From NCBI RefSeq assembly GCF_037975245.1, contig NC_092567.1, positions 14,896,876 through 14,960,875 of the forward strand: a stretch of DNA of 64,000 nt, read 5' to 3'. A model generated the notes under the pieces. It saw only the letters and a program-made list of their open reading frames with translations, was not told the DNA's origin and searched no databases. This document shows, one piece after another, positions 24,501 to 39,500 of this stretch (the first letter of the stretch is position 1; each line of letters starts with the position of its first letter). The position numbers were made by a program, and so were the translations under genes. The DNA comes from Apostichopus japonicus (Eukaryota; Echinodermata; Holothuroidea; Aspidochirotida; Stichopodidae).

Positions 24501-27500
24501 TCTCCCGACGGCTTGGCCTGCGATTGGGTGGGGTTAAAACTTTATTGGACCGATGCGGACACGGACCGCATAGAGGTCAGCGAACTGAACGGCACTTCGA
24601 GAAAAGTACTAGTCTGGGAGAGCATAGATCAACCGAGGGCAGTAACTCTAGATCCTCGACAAGGGTAAGTCCAAAGAAAAAAGGGATTGAAAACGTCCGT
24701 AGAATTTTTGGTCGAAGATTTTTTTTTTATAGTAATGCGTCAGCAGCAGATTTCCAATTTTGTCGTTCAATTCAAATAGTGACTTAAACATGCTTAAAAA
24801 GAAAAGGAATCATCTCGTGTTTGAATTTGCTATTATAATCTTTTGATACCATGTTCAATATAAAAAGGAAGAACCAGGTGCCTGAAGAGTTCCAGCACAT
24901 AATTACTTGACTGTACTTGACACAAATAGCACCACTTCAACCCTTTCATAATGTTGCTCCAATTGCTCTTTGGAGCAGCTTTTTGTCCCTCAGTTTGCTA
25001 AATCATATTGCCAGTGTTTCTAAAAACTTCAAGAGATTAAATAAGGCAATCGTATAGATTTTTTTTATTCACCAAAATGCACTTGCTATGTTGTTAGTTT
25101 CATTCTTTCCCAAGAAACTTTCATATAGTTAGTATTAATTGCATGTAAACTGGAAAGAAGGTTTTAAATCTTCAAGCTTATTAATTCCATGCTTGAAATG
25201 TAATTTGCATAAGTCAAGCTCTCAACGTACTAAATGGAGATAAGATTTTGGTGTAGGATGTCTGAATGTTTTATAATGAAAGGTCTACGCAAGAAACCGC
25301 TTTAAACTACCGTAATGGCATGGCACCGTCAAAATGGAATACCAAAACAGATCGTCCAATCAACTCATAATCATAAATAGGCCAAATGCAATAAAGAAAA
25401 TGCCTCTTCAATAATAGATTGAGTTTTTATCAGAAACAAATCTCATATTCATTCGCCCACAAGTGGTGGCTATAATTATTATTATCATTATTGACATCAG
25501 TCACTGATCCTGCTACTTAACCGAGTCTATTTGCCACTGGTACAAATTTGCTGATTTTTCCAAATCGACCAGACACCATGGCTCCTCCAAAGGAGTCTTT
25601 TTCTTCGTTGGGCGACTTTGTGACAGTTTATTCTGTAGGCCTCAGAATTAAATTCAGTTTCTCTCTTATTTGTGTTTAATAACTAAGTTTAGTGATTATG
25701 GAAAGTTTATAGCAGAAGGAAAGAAAAACAATATGGCTTTTTTTAAAAGGGTGAAAGTGCCATGAACAAACAGCCATGATTGGATTGGCAGTATTAGACT
25801 GTAGACCATGGTTGCTTGTACTGTAAAAATAGCTCGATAAGTTAAGAAGTCATCTACAGAATTAAGATCTGTGTTCTTAAGCTAAAACCAATCTGTGAAC
25901 TTCTGTACAGGAACTGAGGCCGAATTGATTAGTTTGCCATTGGAAATATGACATGATAGAAGCTGCAAATATGTAAATTTTTATGTATCGCGCTGCATTG
26001 TAAGTTTTCTCTCTCCTCGGACGTGACTCCTCTCAAACAAACACATTGACACCCCTATGTCTGGGTAAATTGCCCTCCTTTCTCTCCCCTCTGAATCCAT
26101 CATTCTAAAGCCCATACTACGAAGTTCACATTTTATTGTTAGCTTATTTGTGGGACACCAAACTTCCTCTGTTGCACTAGAAGCATGTCTTGGTTTCCAG
26201 TAGCCGAAAGTGCAACAACTCCAATGCCAAATTTGTAACTGAAATATACTGTTCATGGAATGCAGGTACATTCAAGATTAATGACATGCATTCGAATCTG
26301 GGTTCTCTCTATTCACTTGACCATTTGAGATCAGGTGGATTTTCTTTTCCTTGAAATACTCAAAACATTGCCATTGGTTATTGAACCCCTTGTTTTATCA
26401 TAGTTTTAAACAATCAGTTTTTGCCTGGATTTGATATAACTTCCAAGGCCGGTCTGTGTTTGGAAAATTGACATTAAATTACCAAGGATCAGTTTTCACC
26501 GACCACCGTTGTCTGTTTGTACAAATTTCGTAGTTCAAAAGTGCACATGGCCCGGAATCACTCTTGCCCTTTGCATTCCAATTTGTGATAACCTACCTTA
26601 CTGTGTTTCTTCTTTCACTGTACTAGTCCCATAAGTATCAGTGAAAGAGAATGTATAAGGCTAGGCCGACCTTCCCAAGGTGTTATTGTGTTGCTCAAAT
26701 CCCCCCTACTGTTTAATTCCAAGTCTTAAATGTCTCTCTCTGATGGGATTGACTGCTGGTAACCTTTGACCTCTTTTGTTTCCTTCTGTTTTCCCAACTT
26801 GTCAGTCAAAGAGGCTTTCTGTGGATTAGGATGACAAGAAGCTATGAGTTTTGGATGAGTCTTGGAATCTGTATTGTGATTTGTGTGGTGTAGCTGTTAA
26901 AGGAGGGTAATGAGCTGAACACCTGTGTGCAGAAAATGTTTGTTGGTTTTGCGGAGAAAGAAAGGAAATTAACACCATCAAGAAGAACCTGACATATTCT
27001 TCGGTGGAAAAGTAGTTCTCTGGAAAAATGTCAGAGGATTTAACCTATGGTTTTGTGTGTGTGTGTTAGTTAAATGAGCTATATAAATATGCTCTGCATT
27101 AGAACAGTTTAAAATAATATAATCTAAGTACCTACAGTTAGGGTTAAAGGTTACTTGGAAGACACAATTATGCTTTGATGGGAGGATATATAAATTAAGA
27201 AGCAAATTTTAGTTCATGAAATTTCAGGCTGTTGACCTTTGAGTCAGATTTGACCTTGCCTTCTGGTCATTAAGGGGAAAATATCTTTCTCCTTTTTTTG
27301 CCAAATCCCTTTTATAAAGTGTAATTGACTCTGTGGTGCAAGCTGGAACTCAAAACATCTTTCAGAGTATAAAAGTAATGTTCTTGTAGTTACATATATA
27401 TCCTTCAACAATGATTGGCCGACCCTGTCTGTCGTGCAAGTTGGAATGTCACTAACGTCTTTTGTGATTATCAAAATAATGTTCTTATGCTATATCCCTT

Positions 27501-30500
27501 AAAACCATCCTCAACTGTCACCCTCTTTTAATGCAAGCTGGAACACTAACATCTTGTGTGGGCATCAGAACAATGTTCTTATACCACATATATGCCTTTA
27601 ACTGTGATTGACTGACTCTGTAATGCAAGCTGGAACACTAACATCTGTGGTAGCATCAGAATAAATGTTCTTATATTCCTTTAACTGTGATTGACCGACT
27701 CTGCCATGCAAGCTGGAACACTAACATCTTGTGGGAGCATCAGAACAATGTTCTTATACCACATATATATTCCTTTAACTGTGATTGACTGACTCTGCCT
27801 GTCATGCAAGCTGGAACACTAACATCTTGTGGGAGCATCAGAACAATGTTCTTATACCACATATATATTCCTTTAACTGTGATTGACTGACTCTGTCTGT
27901 CATGCAAGCTGGAACACTAACATCTTGAGGGAGCATCAGAACAATGTTCTTATACCACATATTCCTTGAACTGTGATTGACTGACTCTGTCTGTCATGCA
28001 AGCTGGAACACTAACATCTTGAGGGAGCATCAGAACAATATTCTTATACCACATATATTCCTTTAACTGTGATTGACTGACTCTGTCTGTCATGCTAGCT
28101 GGAACACTAACATCTTGTGGGAGCATCAGAATAAATGTTCTTATACCACATATTCCTTTATCTGTGATTGACTGACTCTGTCTGTCATGCTAGCTGGAAC
28201 ACTAACATCTTGTGGTAGCATCAGAATAAATGTTCTTATATTCCTTTAACTGTGATTGACTGACTCTGTCTGTCATGCAAGCTGGAACACTAACATCTTG
28301 AGGGAGCATCAGAACAATGTTCTTATACCACATATTCCTTTAACTGTGATTGACTGACTCTGTCTGTCATGCAAGCTGGAACACTAACATCTTGTGGTAG
28401 CATCAGAATAAATGTTCTTATATTCCTTTAACTGTGATTGACCGACTCTGCCATGCAAGCTGGAACACTAACATCTTGTGGTAGCATCAGAATAAATGTT
28501 CTTATATTCCTTTAACTGTGATTGACTGACTCTGTCTGTCATGCAAGCTGGAACACTAACAGTGTGCTCAGCAGGTGGTAGTTGGGATCATTCACTAAAT
28601 GAGCTTCATGTGCTGAATGAGGGCTTCTCTCTTATTACCACTGAAGTAGTAGTATTATTATTATTATACTGAGCTTCTAATACCGTTGTGGCGTCTCGGT
28701 ATTATCTACCCGTGTGAATACCCGGGTCGTGCAGTTAGGAAAACATGACAGATTAAATTGAGTATGAGCCTGGGCCATAAGACCAATGAATAGCTTTTAG
28801 AAATACCCCTCCAACTACTTTCCAGTAAGTTTGTCACTTCAAAAGAAACCGTGAGGCCGTGACCACAATCAAATGCTTTTATCTACCGTTGGAAATATTT
28901 AAATACTATACATATGATGTTTTTACGTCACATTATGTCACCCAAAAATGTCGGTGCCATCCGAGTTCTAAGGGAAAGAGATGTGTTGACAAAAGATAGT
29001 TGTGTTACCTTCTGCAAGAAGTTTGAATAGAAAGTTCTGGTAGAGAAAGTAAACCCAACCAACATAAAGATATATTTATTGATGAACAACCCCGTCCAAG
29101 AAAATGAAAGGAATGTCTCTTTTTCCATTTTGCTCATAGACTTCTGATGTAACCTAGAAAAGATACCTGTGTTATTTTCGTATGACCCGTGTTATTTTTC
29201 AGTACTACATCCTTCAAGCAGCTGCTTATTTCCATGTAATTAGAACTGACAAGTTATGCTTGCATAGAAAGGTTAAGTGAGTTGTATATCTGAAGAAAAT
29301 ACATGTATAGCCTACATGTAAATTACGTGCCAGCAAACCTCCAAATAGATTTTTAGGTAAGACAAATTACAAATGTTAATTTTTTTATATTTTAGAAACT
29401 AATTTTTTAATTATTTTATATTCTTGTATAGAGGGCGAGGGGCCCTCTGGCAGGGGGGGGGGTTTCAGGGGGCAATTGCCCCTTTCAAGCTCCCTATAAA
29501 TCCAGCATCATTTCTGTTCAGAACTCCAATTGAAAGGGTTTTCTTGTGTGCCCTGCAATAGCAGTCTCTCTTAACATTTTACTAGCAACATGTGTACAGT
29601 ACACCATTACTGATTTGAAATTGCTAGTGATAGATTTGTGTTAAATATTGTTCAGTTCGACATAAGTTTGGATTTTATTTCTTTCATTTCTTGCACCAGT
29701 AAGTAGTGACCAGAATCAGCTCTGCTACTCATCAATATGATGAGAAATGTTGGGCCCTACAATAGACAATTTTTTTTTTTTTTGGGGGGGGGTCTTTTTT
29801 TTCCTCTTCAATAATATGCTAAATTTCTCTGCTCGATTTACGCTGCAACAGGAAGGATTACTCATCCGGTAAGATGCAAATCAATGTGAACAAAACATGA
29901 ATGCATCAATTCCTTTGGGTTTATTAAGGGAGAAACAGGATCATTTTAATAATACGCTGGCCTACATCCCAGAGAAGAAAATCAGGTTAAGTAGACCATC
30001 TCGGATGGTTCTTCAATTAACCACAATTCCCAAAACTGGGGGTCTGATCAGGTTCCGTAAAAACAGCTGAATTTAAAGGAACTTGCATTTTGAAAATTTG
30101 AGATGACATTTTATTTTTTACCATGCTACATGGTTGAATGGATAACAGGAGGCACAGTCGTCCCCATAGCCCTGATGTTAACTAGTAACCGTTGAGTGGT
30201 GTGGACCAGAACACAGGCAAACCAATGGGAACGATCTTTGCTGTATACGGGGGCAGATGCGAATTTTCAAAAGGAAGGGGTATGGTCGTTTGGTCATTGA
30301 GGCCGGCTCTCATTGGGGGGGGGGGAGGGGGAAGTTGGGTGTCCTCCTGCAGAAAGACTACAAAGCTTGTTGGATTGAACAGGACGCGGTGGGAGGGGAA
30401 GGGGGAAGGGAGGGAGTATATCATGATAACGAATTGATACAAGGTTTTATTTAACTCATTCATTAATGAAAAGTTTTTTGCTTTCTAAATTGGAAAATAG

Positions 30501-33500
30501 ATTTTAGTTAAGCTGGATGCTAATGTGCATAGTAATGTGGGGAAAAGCAATTTTTTTCCTTCTAAGAATTTATTGTCCTGAGATCATTATGTTACAATAG
30601 CATACTGAAGCATCGTATTAAAGTATGATGGTTTAACCAGCATACTGTGAATGTTAAAATGTTATCACTGATTGTATGTAACAGTCAAAAAGCCAGAAGG
30701 CAGTAGGTGGTATGCTTGTATTATCAAAGTCTATATTCCTTTAACACAATACACAGTCCAGGGGTATTCAGTCTGTGTGTGGTTTTGCCATTATGTTTTA
30801 GGTATTAAGGAGAAAGAATGAACTTTGCAGTAAATCCTCCCCCAACTGTTTTGTGGTTTACTTAGTAACCAGGCCAACAGTCATCATTTGAAGATCATGG
30901 GAAGTCAATAAACAAAAAACCTAATGGATTTTTTTTTTAACAAAAGTGCAAAATTTATGCAATAACAATTTAAATGGAGAGTTACCCTCTGAAGTTCAAA
31001 GTTTGTTCATATAAGAAAACGATATACAACTTATAATAAGTTAACAAACAGGGTCAGAAAGTTGTTAGTCAGGTTCTCTGGTAACCCCTCTTTGCCCATA
31101 CCAAAACTTAACTTTGCCTGATACCAGCTAGAGATATCATCAATTTTTAAAAAAAAACAGCCATCAAGACAAGATGGATTTCTAACCTGCAAAGGGTCAG
31201 GGCAAGCAGAAAGAAAATGTGTGCATTGTGTGACAGATCCAATGTATTCAATACATTGGTGATATATAGTTTAGTAATAAATATTGGAGGAATCAAACAG
31301 GGAGGGGTGGGGGGGGGGGAAATGGGGTAGGAGATAGGGGCGGCCTTATGAAACCAGAAGGATAGGACGGTAGGAGTCTAAGGTCTGTTCAGGAAGAAAA
31401 GTAATGAAAGAGGAAAGTGAATTCACCATTACATATTACAGACATAATTATAATAATAATAATATAAGAATTTGTAAAGCGCTTTTATCCAGTTAAAAAA
31501 AAACTGCTCAGAAGTGCTGCAGGAGCAAAGTACTCAAAATGGACACAATAGTTATTAAACAAATGGATACGCATTCATGAATAAGAACATCTTGAGTTCT
31601 TTCTGGAAAGTTGACACATGCTGGATTGTTTTCAGATATGTAAGGGGAGACATGGCTGGACATGATGTACTTGTAGGCAGTATTGTTTATTGCATACATA
31701 CCGTAGGCTCTGCTGTCGTGGCAGAAACTTGGGCACAAAATATCGTTTGTTTGCATTCACGTCACGTCAGACAATTCAAACTTCAGAGATACTGTTTTAA
31801 ATTGTTCTGTTACTTTCGAGGCAGTCTCAGGCAGACAATAACATCAGGGACAGGATGGCTTATGCCTTGAGCACACAAGACTACTTTAGTGTTTCCACTA
31901 ATTTTTTTCCCATTTAGAATCTCGAATCTCGAGCACAAAAACAATTCTTTGTCACCCAGATATGTCATAAACCCTTTTTCATTCAGATCTCAAAGGAGTA
32001 CAGCTGCTGCCCGATAAAAATTGCACGTTATTGTGTTATCGCTGCCTAACAATTCTTGGATGTATGCATTGAATGCTGTTAATTTATTGAAGCTGCGAGT
32101 AAGAATAGCCAAAATTATTAGCAACTATTTATCAGATCTGTAAAAGCCTTTGTATATAATCTTTGTCAAAATCATAATTTTACAGAAGACAAGTGACGAG
32201 CAATATGTCTTTGTTACTACTTGTTTCTGTACTTTTACAGTAAATAACACAGATCTGTCAGATGAATTGCTTTTATTCGGGCGTCTTTGTTCGATGATCC
32301 CGAAATTTTATATCTTCTGCACCAGAGTTGGATTCTCGTCGTCGACTCTTTGTGGGGTTCATATGTACTGTATGCACTGTTGCCAGGTACATATATTTAA
32401 ATCCAAAGGGTTACTCGAAAGTTTGTGTACATATTGTTGAGGACTGTAGGACTGAATGGTAGTTACTAGTTGCGATATGTGTGGAAGCTAATATTCTCTC
32501 TCTCGTCTTTATGCCGGACTAAACAGTTTCTCATGCATATATGCGACGACAGCGTACTACACATAATGAAAGTTAGTGTGATGAGTTATTTGTTTAAATC
32601 ATGTTTGGAATTTAAATTGAAGAATTATACATGGGTCATACATAGCCATCAACAAAGGGTCTTTTTTTCTGTTATAATAATGTGGCTAGAAAATTGTGAC
32701 ATCCATGGGTAAACAGAACTCTTAAGAAATGCCTCCTCTAGTTAGCCTTAGAAGTTTGCTCTTCTTACAATATGTACAGTATGTTAGGCTGCCCTATTCT
32801 GTACGTTGATCCATTCTTGATAACCTGTAATAGAAACAATGTTGTAACTAGGAGTGGGAAAGGACGAAGCCTCCAGTTGAACCCATCCATTTTCCACTCT
32901 GTTTGTGAAAGATGTTTGGGAAAAGAACACAAGTTTCAAAAGACACATGTGAAAGAATTGATATTAACTTTGTGTTTCAGACCCTATTGTTGGGTCTGTG
33001 ACAATGCAGTATATGAAACCTCTATTCTTGGGAGCAGATGTTGGTTAGCCATTATTATGTATATAAACTTGCTTGTTTCTTTTTTTTGGTTTGCTGAGTG
33101 GTTATATTAAATCCACTTCTCCTTCATTGCAAAAAAATGGCAAAAGATGTGTAAGAAACTTTGTGAAAGGTGGTTGTATTTTTAATTTTTTTTATTTATT
33201 TGTGAACTTTTGCATAGAATAGGGTTATTCGGTTAGCCGGGGGGGCTTATCTTCCCCGAGGCCCTTTCAGTTACAAAATGTATAAAACATAAAAACGGTT
33301 GAAAGTATGACAGTAAACGAGCAGTACATATACAAAAGAAAGAAAACGACGTACAGCATACAAAAGACAAAAATAAAATGGACAATAAAACCTTTGTAAC
33401 AGAAATATGAACATTATTAAAGAAGCAGTATATACAAAGGAAAAAGCAAACTAAAAGCTTACAATCTTGAGTTGAATAAAAGCTTTACAAAAGTTAGTTT

Positions 33501-36500
33501 ACAATGTAAACACTAAATTATGTTGCAATTTATCCTTAGCAAAACAGACATTTCCAGGGTTCACTGCCGCAAAATAAAGTAGAAACTGTGAATTTGTGTG
33601 AAAGCATTTTATCGTATATTGATTAGAAAATACATTCGAGCAGACAGTGAATTATGCTTTGCACACCATATCTCCATCATATGTTTTAAATTGCTTAAAC
33701 TATATATATGTCCATAGTGTGTTTTGTTTATCATAGCCGATCACTTTGTAATACCTTTCAGGGATATAATTTATCCGGTATCGCCTCGCAGAATGTTATG
33801 CAGAAAGGACAAATTGCCCCTTCAAGTGCAAAGATGTTAATTTACTTCGCTCCCCGCTTACCTGTCTCCACACAACTTAAGCACCGCATTCTACCGTGTC
33901 TAGTATGACCTGGTAAAGTTGTGGGGAGACAGGTAAGCGGGTCACTCGTAAATATATAAACCAGTAAGTTTTATAATATACATAGCACCTTTTTGTTTTG
34001 GACACAGGGACGGGAGTATTTTGCAAGAAAGTTAAACGCTTGCAAAGTTGCAAAACTGCTACACGGAATTGCTACATTAAATTTGAACACCAAATTATTC
34101 CACTGTCTTTGAAATAATATTCCCTTCCGTAGAGTTTGCGAAATGCATTTTGAGATGATGTTTCGGTTATAACACACCTCTACAGCATAGCACAGATGTA
34201 CTTCACACGTATTTCACAATGCCAAACTAGTTTCACTACAAGCCTGTGTGTCCCCCCCCCCCCCCCCCTTGATTTCAATATGCTGAAGATCTTCTAATAA
34301 CATACATAGGCGGAGGAGCTTGGGTCGTGGTTAAGATTTATTACCCTGTTAGCACTCCTGGAAACCACCCCTCTCTCCACCTGTAAATACACAACCCTGA
34401 AATGATCCTAGATTCTTTCCCAGATCAAATTAGAGCTTTAATTGCCCAAACTGGATCATTTATCGCATTCATCGCGGAAACATCCTCGGCTGTTTATTTG
34501 AGCTTCCTTTCGTCGTCGACCAGGCCGAGATCATTGCACTTCTCTCGGACGCCAGCCCGCTGTAATCATCATAAAATATCGTCGGACAGAATTATAGTCC
34601 GAATCCACGGGATGATGAGAGTGTTAATGTGCTTGGCAAAATGTCACAAGTAGTTTTATTAAGCCACCCTGCCATAAGCTTGTAAATCATTCTGGAAAGT
34701 TACTCTCTGGCAATTATCTGTACCATGTGAATTTATATTATGATGGTCTGTCGATATCAAATTGCTGAGTAATATTGCATAGTAGTCGGACTACTCTTCA
34801 TTGTTGGCTACTAGTGCCAATTGCTCTTTTTTCCCTTCCTTTAAATTTAAATTTGTATATATTTGCTTTGCTTGTATTGTCTTAGTGCCCCGAAGAAGTT
34901 GTTACATCTTGTACGTTCCTAATGATTCCTTTCTCGGTGAAGGTTTCTTCTACACAGTTCTATTATTTAAGAAAATAATAATTAAATATATTTAAAAAGC
35001 AGGTGCCTTTTATGTACTGAGAAAGCATTTTGATATACAGTTATAAGCTAATGTTTGACTCTCTAAAGGTAGGTATTACTTTACTGTCGACTTTTACAGT
35101 GTACATTGTGTCTGCATCAGAAGCCAGTATCCCAGAGAGTCTAATTCACTTCTGTACATTTTTGGAATTAAAATTATCTTCTAAAACATAAAAGCAAAAA
35201 AAAAAGAAAAAAAAAAACAAGAAGAGGAAGAAAGAATGAAATAATATTTTTTTTTTCTACATCTTTTAATTGGCTCAAAGGTTTGGTTAAAAGTGGGACA
35301 ACTTCCAAATACCCATACCTATTTTGACCCGTTCCTCCATACTCCACTATTTATCATGTTATGTAAGTTACAATACAGCAGAATATCTCCCCTTCCAATC
35401 ACCCTTAGCCATGAAAACACTTTTATAGGGTTTTACTACACAAGAAATGACTGTACTAGGCTGTTATGATAATCTCTATACTATTGTACATGTAAATTAT
35501 GCAAACTAACACCACCACAGTGTGAGGTACACTGAGAATTCCCTCTGGATTACCAGTGTACTTGTGTACAGGCCAAGAAAAGTGTGTACACAAGCAGTTT
35601 GCTTCCAAAACCACAACAGAGAGCAAGGGCACAGGAGTATGTAATTAGAATTGGAATTCAGGATTGAATAGGGCCCACAAATAGGCTACACAGAGAGATA
35701 GGATTATGGTTTGACCTGGAAGTTTGATAGACAGGTGCCTTCATCCAGCATGTCTCTTACACTGTACAAGAGAGTATAGTAGTAGTAGTGGTAGTAGTAG
35801 GGAGTAGTACATTGTGTAGAATTAGCAATGCTCTATGTGCAGCTTAGGCCAATCCTTTTGTGTTACAGCCTAAGCTCTGTAGGCTGGTTGAGTAAAACTA
35901 TTGTGATATGACTCTTCAAGTGTGTCAAGCCAAATGTTTTTTTGAAGTACATCATGTATGAACTAAATAATACAGTAGGCTCAGGCTGTGTTGTTTGTGT
36001 CACTGAAGTTGTTGCTAGAATAGCTAGATGTTGCATAGTACCATTGTATAGCATTGTACACATGTCACAGTACTTAGTAATGAGTACATTTTGCTGCATT
36101 ACTGATAAGGAACAATTTTATTTCCCATGATTTTGTTGTTAATATTTTAGCTTTTAGTGAAGAGTTGTGAAAAAGATATTCTCTGTGGAGAGTCTCAAGA
36201 ACTGAATAGGTTATTTTATTTTGTGAGGGTTATTATTGTACAGTTTATAATGTACAAATAATTGATGCATCAAATAGTACAATACTGGGGTCTCTGTGAA
36301 TTTTCTGTGTGTTACAGGTTACAACTAATTTTTCTTTGAGTATGATATTTTACTTCCCTCCTCTCTTACCTGTCTCCCACTCCACATCTGCACTTTCTCA
36401 TCTACCTAACTACACATTAGAACGTTTTAGCACTGCGCCCTCGCTCCCTGGGCACCCCCCCCCCCACTTACACCTCCTTATAGTATTATATAATTCATGG

Positions 36501-39500
36501 GTTTTAGCTGCTTTGTACATGAATGTCTATTCTAATGTGTTTACCAGTGTGACTGAATTTATTCAATAGAAACCTTAGGAGCACTATCATCAAGATTTTA
36601 ACAGTGATATTGTTGGTTGGGATTTAGAAACATTGTAGCTAATTAACCAGTGAATTTACTTTGCTCCTTGCTTACCTGTCCCCCCACAACATTAGCACCG
36701 ATTTCCCTTCTGAACTTTAACATCTATCTGAAGGTTTAAACAGTTAGACATAAGATTGCATCTTCTGTATCATGCATGAATGGTTAAACTGTTCACAATA
36801 TGATCAAATGTTGTGTTGACACACACATGAGAATTTACGGTATCCAGGGAGGGGGGGGGGGAGACTATCATTTGGTACAGTTGGAAAGTTTAAAAGCATT
36901 TGATTTCATCTCACCATTATATACATCATGTGCTCGAATAATCCTGAAACTTTTTCGTTAATTGCTCATGTTTGGTATTAATGTCACAACGTTCTGAAGA
37001 TGATTAATATGAACATTGTGAAATTTGGTCGATGGTGCAGAACACAACATTAACCCTTTGTGGCTGTACCAACTGTACCGTCCCGTCATGGATAAGATAC
37101 ATAACCTGTTTCTGCATAAGAACTAGGTCAGAAGTTGTTAGCTGTCTAGGCGATAACAACCAATCTAATTGTGTACAGTATATGAGAAAACAGAGTATTC
37201 TTGTCATTAGCCTTGTTCACATATACACAGGAGGGTGGGGGGTCGGGTGATCTGGTACTGCAAGTACGATAAACTTTTGTGCTCTCGTGTAATCAGGATC
37301 AGACCCTGCAATCATGTTCTCCTCGCGGAGGATCGTGCACCCGCGAGGGCGATCAAGATCATAATTAGGGGATGTCTGGTTACTTGCCCCAGTCATTTCC
37401 GTGTAAACACACACTGATAATATGCAAATTTATATAGCGCCAATATCCACAGGAAAGCCAATGCTCAGTGGCGCTAGTGCTCAGGGAAGGCAGTCAAAAA
37501 TAGATAATTTTTGAGTCTGTTTTTGAAAATGTTAATGTTGGGTGCCGACTTGATGTGCAGTGAAAGTGAGTTTCAAAGAGTAGGAGAGGCATTGGAGAAC
37601 AGTCGTTGACCAAATGACTTGAGCTTCCACTTAGGTACATGGAGCAGTAGCTGATTTGAGGATCAGAGAGAGCGGGTGGTGGTCTTCCAACTGATCATGC
37701 TACTCATGTATTATGGTGCTAATCCAAGCAGGGCTTTATATGTGAGCAGGATGATCTTGAAGTTTATCCTGTAGGAAACAGGTAACCAGTGCAGTTGGCA
37801 AAGAATAGGAGTGATGTGAGTCTATATGTGACTGACTTGTGGGCGACCTTTTGCAACATTTGGTAGATGTAGATCAATCAACCCCTTCTCAAATCTGGAT
37901 ACAGTAGGAGTCAGTTTTATGATGACCTCCTGAGGGAACAGAAGATCACAAACTCCCATGTGTTCTCAAATGTGAACAAGGCCATATAGACTTTATAGAG
38001 AACATTGATCTGATGTCAACTAGAGGTGTGTGTAATGAGGAATATATTGAAGTTTGTTATCCTCTCAATTGGATCCAGCCACACTAATCCTTGATGATTT
38101 CCTTTAATCTGTGATTGAAGCATTAAACTGTCTGGTAAAAATTAGCAGTATTAACCTTCTCTTTACTACTCTATTAGTCACCTATCAAATCATCTTATGC
38201 AACCTGCAATTTTATTCAGTTTTATCGCCCTTTTAGCCAGCGACCCACTTTGGGTCACCTTCCACTTGCTGTTTTTTATAGCGCTACCACCTAAAAATGT
38301 GAAAAACACTTTACAAGCTAAGTTCTGATTGTGTTTACATACTGTTATTTCTTTCCTTATAAAATTCTCTCTTGAACAGAGACAACCATATGTCTTTAGT
38401 TTGTAGCATTTGATGACAACACCATAGATCATAGATGTTTGAAATCTAGAGAAAAATACAAATAGCAGCATAAAGTATTAGTTAGACCTACCACACTCAT
38501 ATATGTGCTTAGTGTAGCCTAGTCTGTTTTGCATAAACTTTTGTCTAAACTCGTTCCTGTCGATGCTAATCACTGGCTCACTGTATACTTTTAGACCAGT
38601 CATGAGTTTCTTAGAGAAGTTTGTGCAAGTCAAGATAAATTATTTTGAATGAAACCTGGTTGGACTTGGAATACGTCTATGAAAATTCTTCCAGTTGTTG
38701 TTGTTATTGGTGTCCTTCTACCCCATGTGGGATATAGAGCTCTATGGTACATGATATATCCCTTTAAAGGTATTTGGAAGCCAATGCTGTTTGGCAGTAG
38801 TATATCATCTCTGCTTGTCTTTTAGTCACCTTTGATTTGACAAGATGTCATAAACAACATGACAATGTGTGCATTATGTGATATGACATGATCCTGCTGT
38901 CTTTAAAACAGTCACCAGGTCATTTGCCTCCCTAGGAGCATTGCACAACACACATTATCACAAGTTTGTAACATACTCTATGTATGTATATGTAGTTACT
39001 TAAACTGCTTGTTTCTTATTGTCTGTCTGTCTGTCAGCATCTGTTTCAGCTACAGGACAAAAAGTGGTAATGAAGAAAAACAGATAATTTTTGTTGTTGT
39101 TACATGTATTTAAATTCACTCATAATTATAATGGCAATATGATAATTGGGACATTTGTATTCATGGGCGTAGGTTGCACACTAAAAACAGCCCCCAAACT
39201 CCCTCACTTTATAAGAAAAGGATACTTATCAGGCTGTAATAGGCTGTTGTAACGTCTGAAATCCTAAAGGATGTCCTTCTAGGTAAAAATCCAATGTAAT
39301 ACGGGCAATTTTTCGAAAGATTTTAATCCATTACGAAAATGCATGAGTTAACACTTTGGATGGTAGAATGAGAAGGAAGGGCAACGACCGGAGGAGCCGG
39401 TCGTTGAGGGTGCACAGTGTTAAAAGATTACCAGGGCATACTAGACACGGTAGAATGAGGTGCTAAGGTTGTGGGGAGACAGGTAAGCTCGTCACTCGTA

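Noticed and set aside
27700-28500. Steroid-receptor response elements in the satellite (AGAACAATGTTCT)
   Set aside because: The half-sites are spaced two bases too closely for the classical AGAACAnnnTGTTCT element.
27320-28560. CRISPR-like array
   Set aside because: Units are contiguous ~95-bp satellite repeats without distinct spacers, inside an animal intron.
32772-33110. 112-codon frame in LRP intron 2
   Set aside because: No recognisable domain, no splice context and AT-driven composition.
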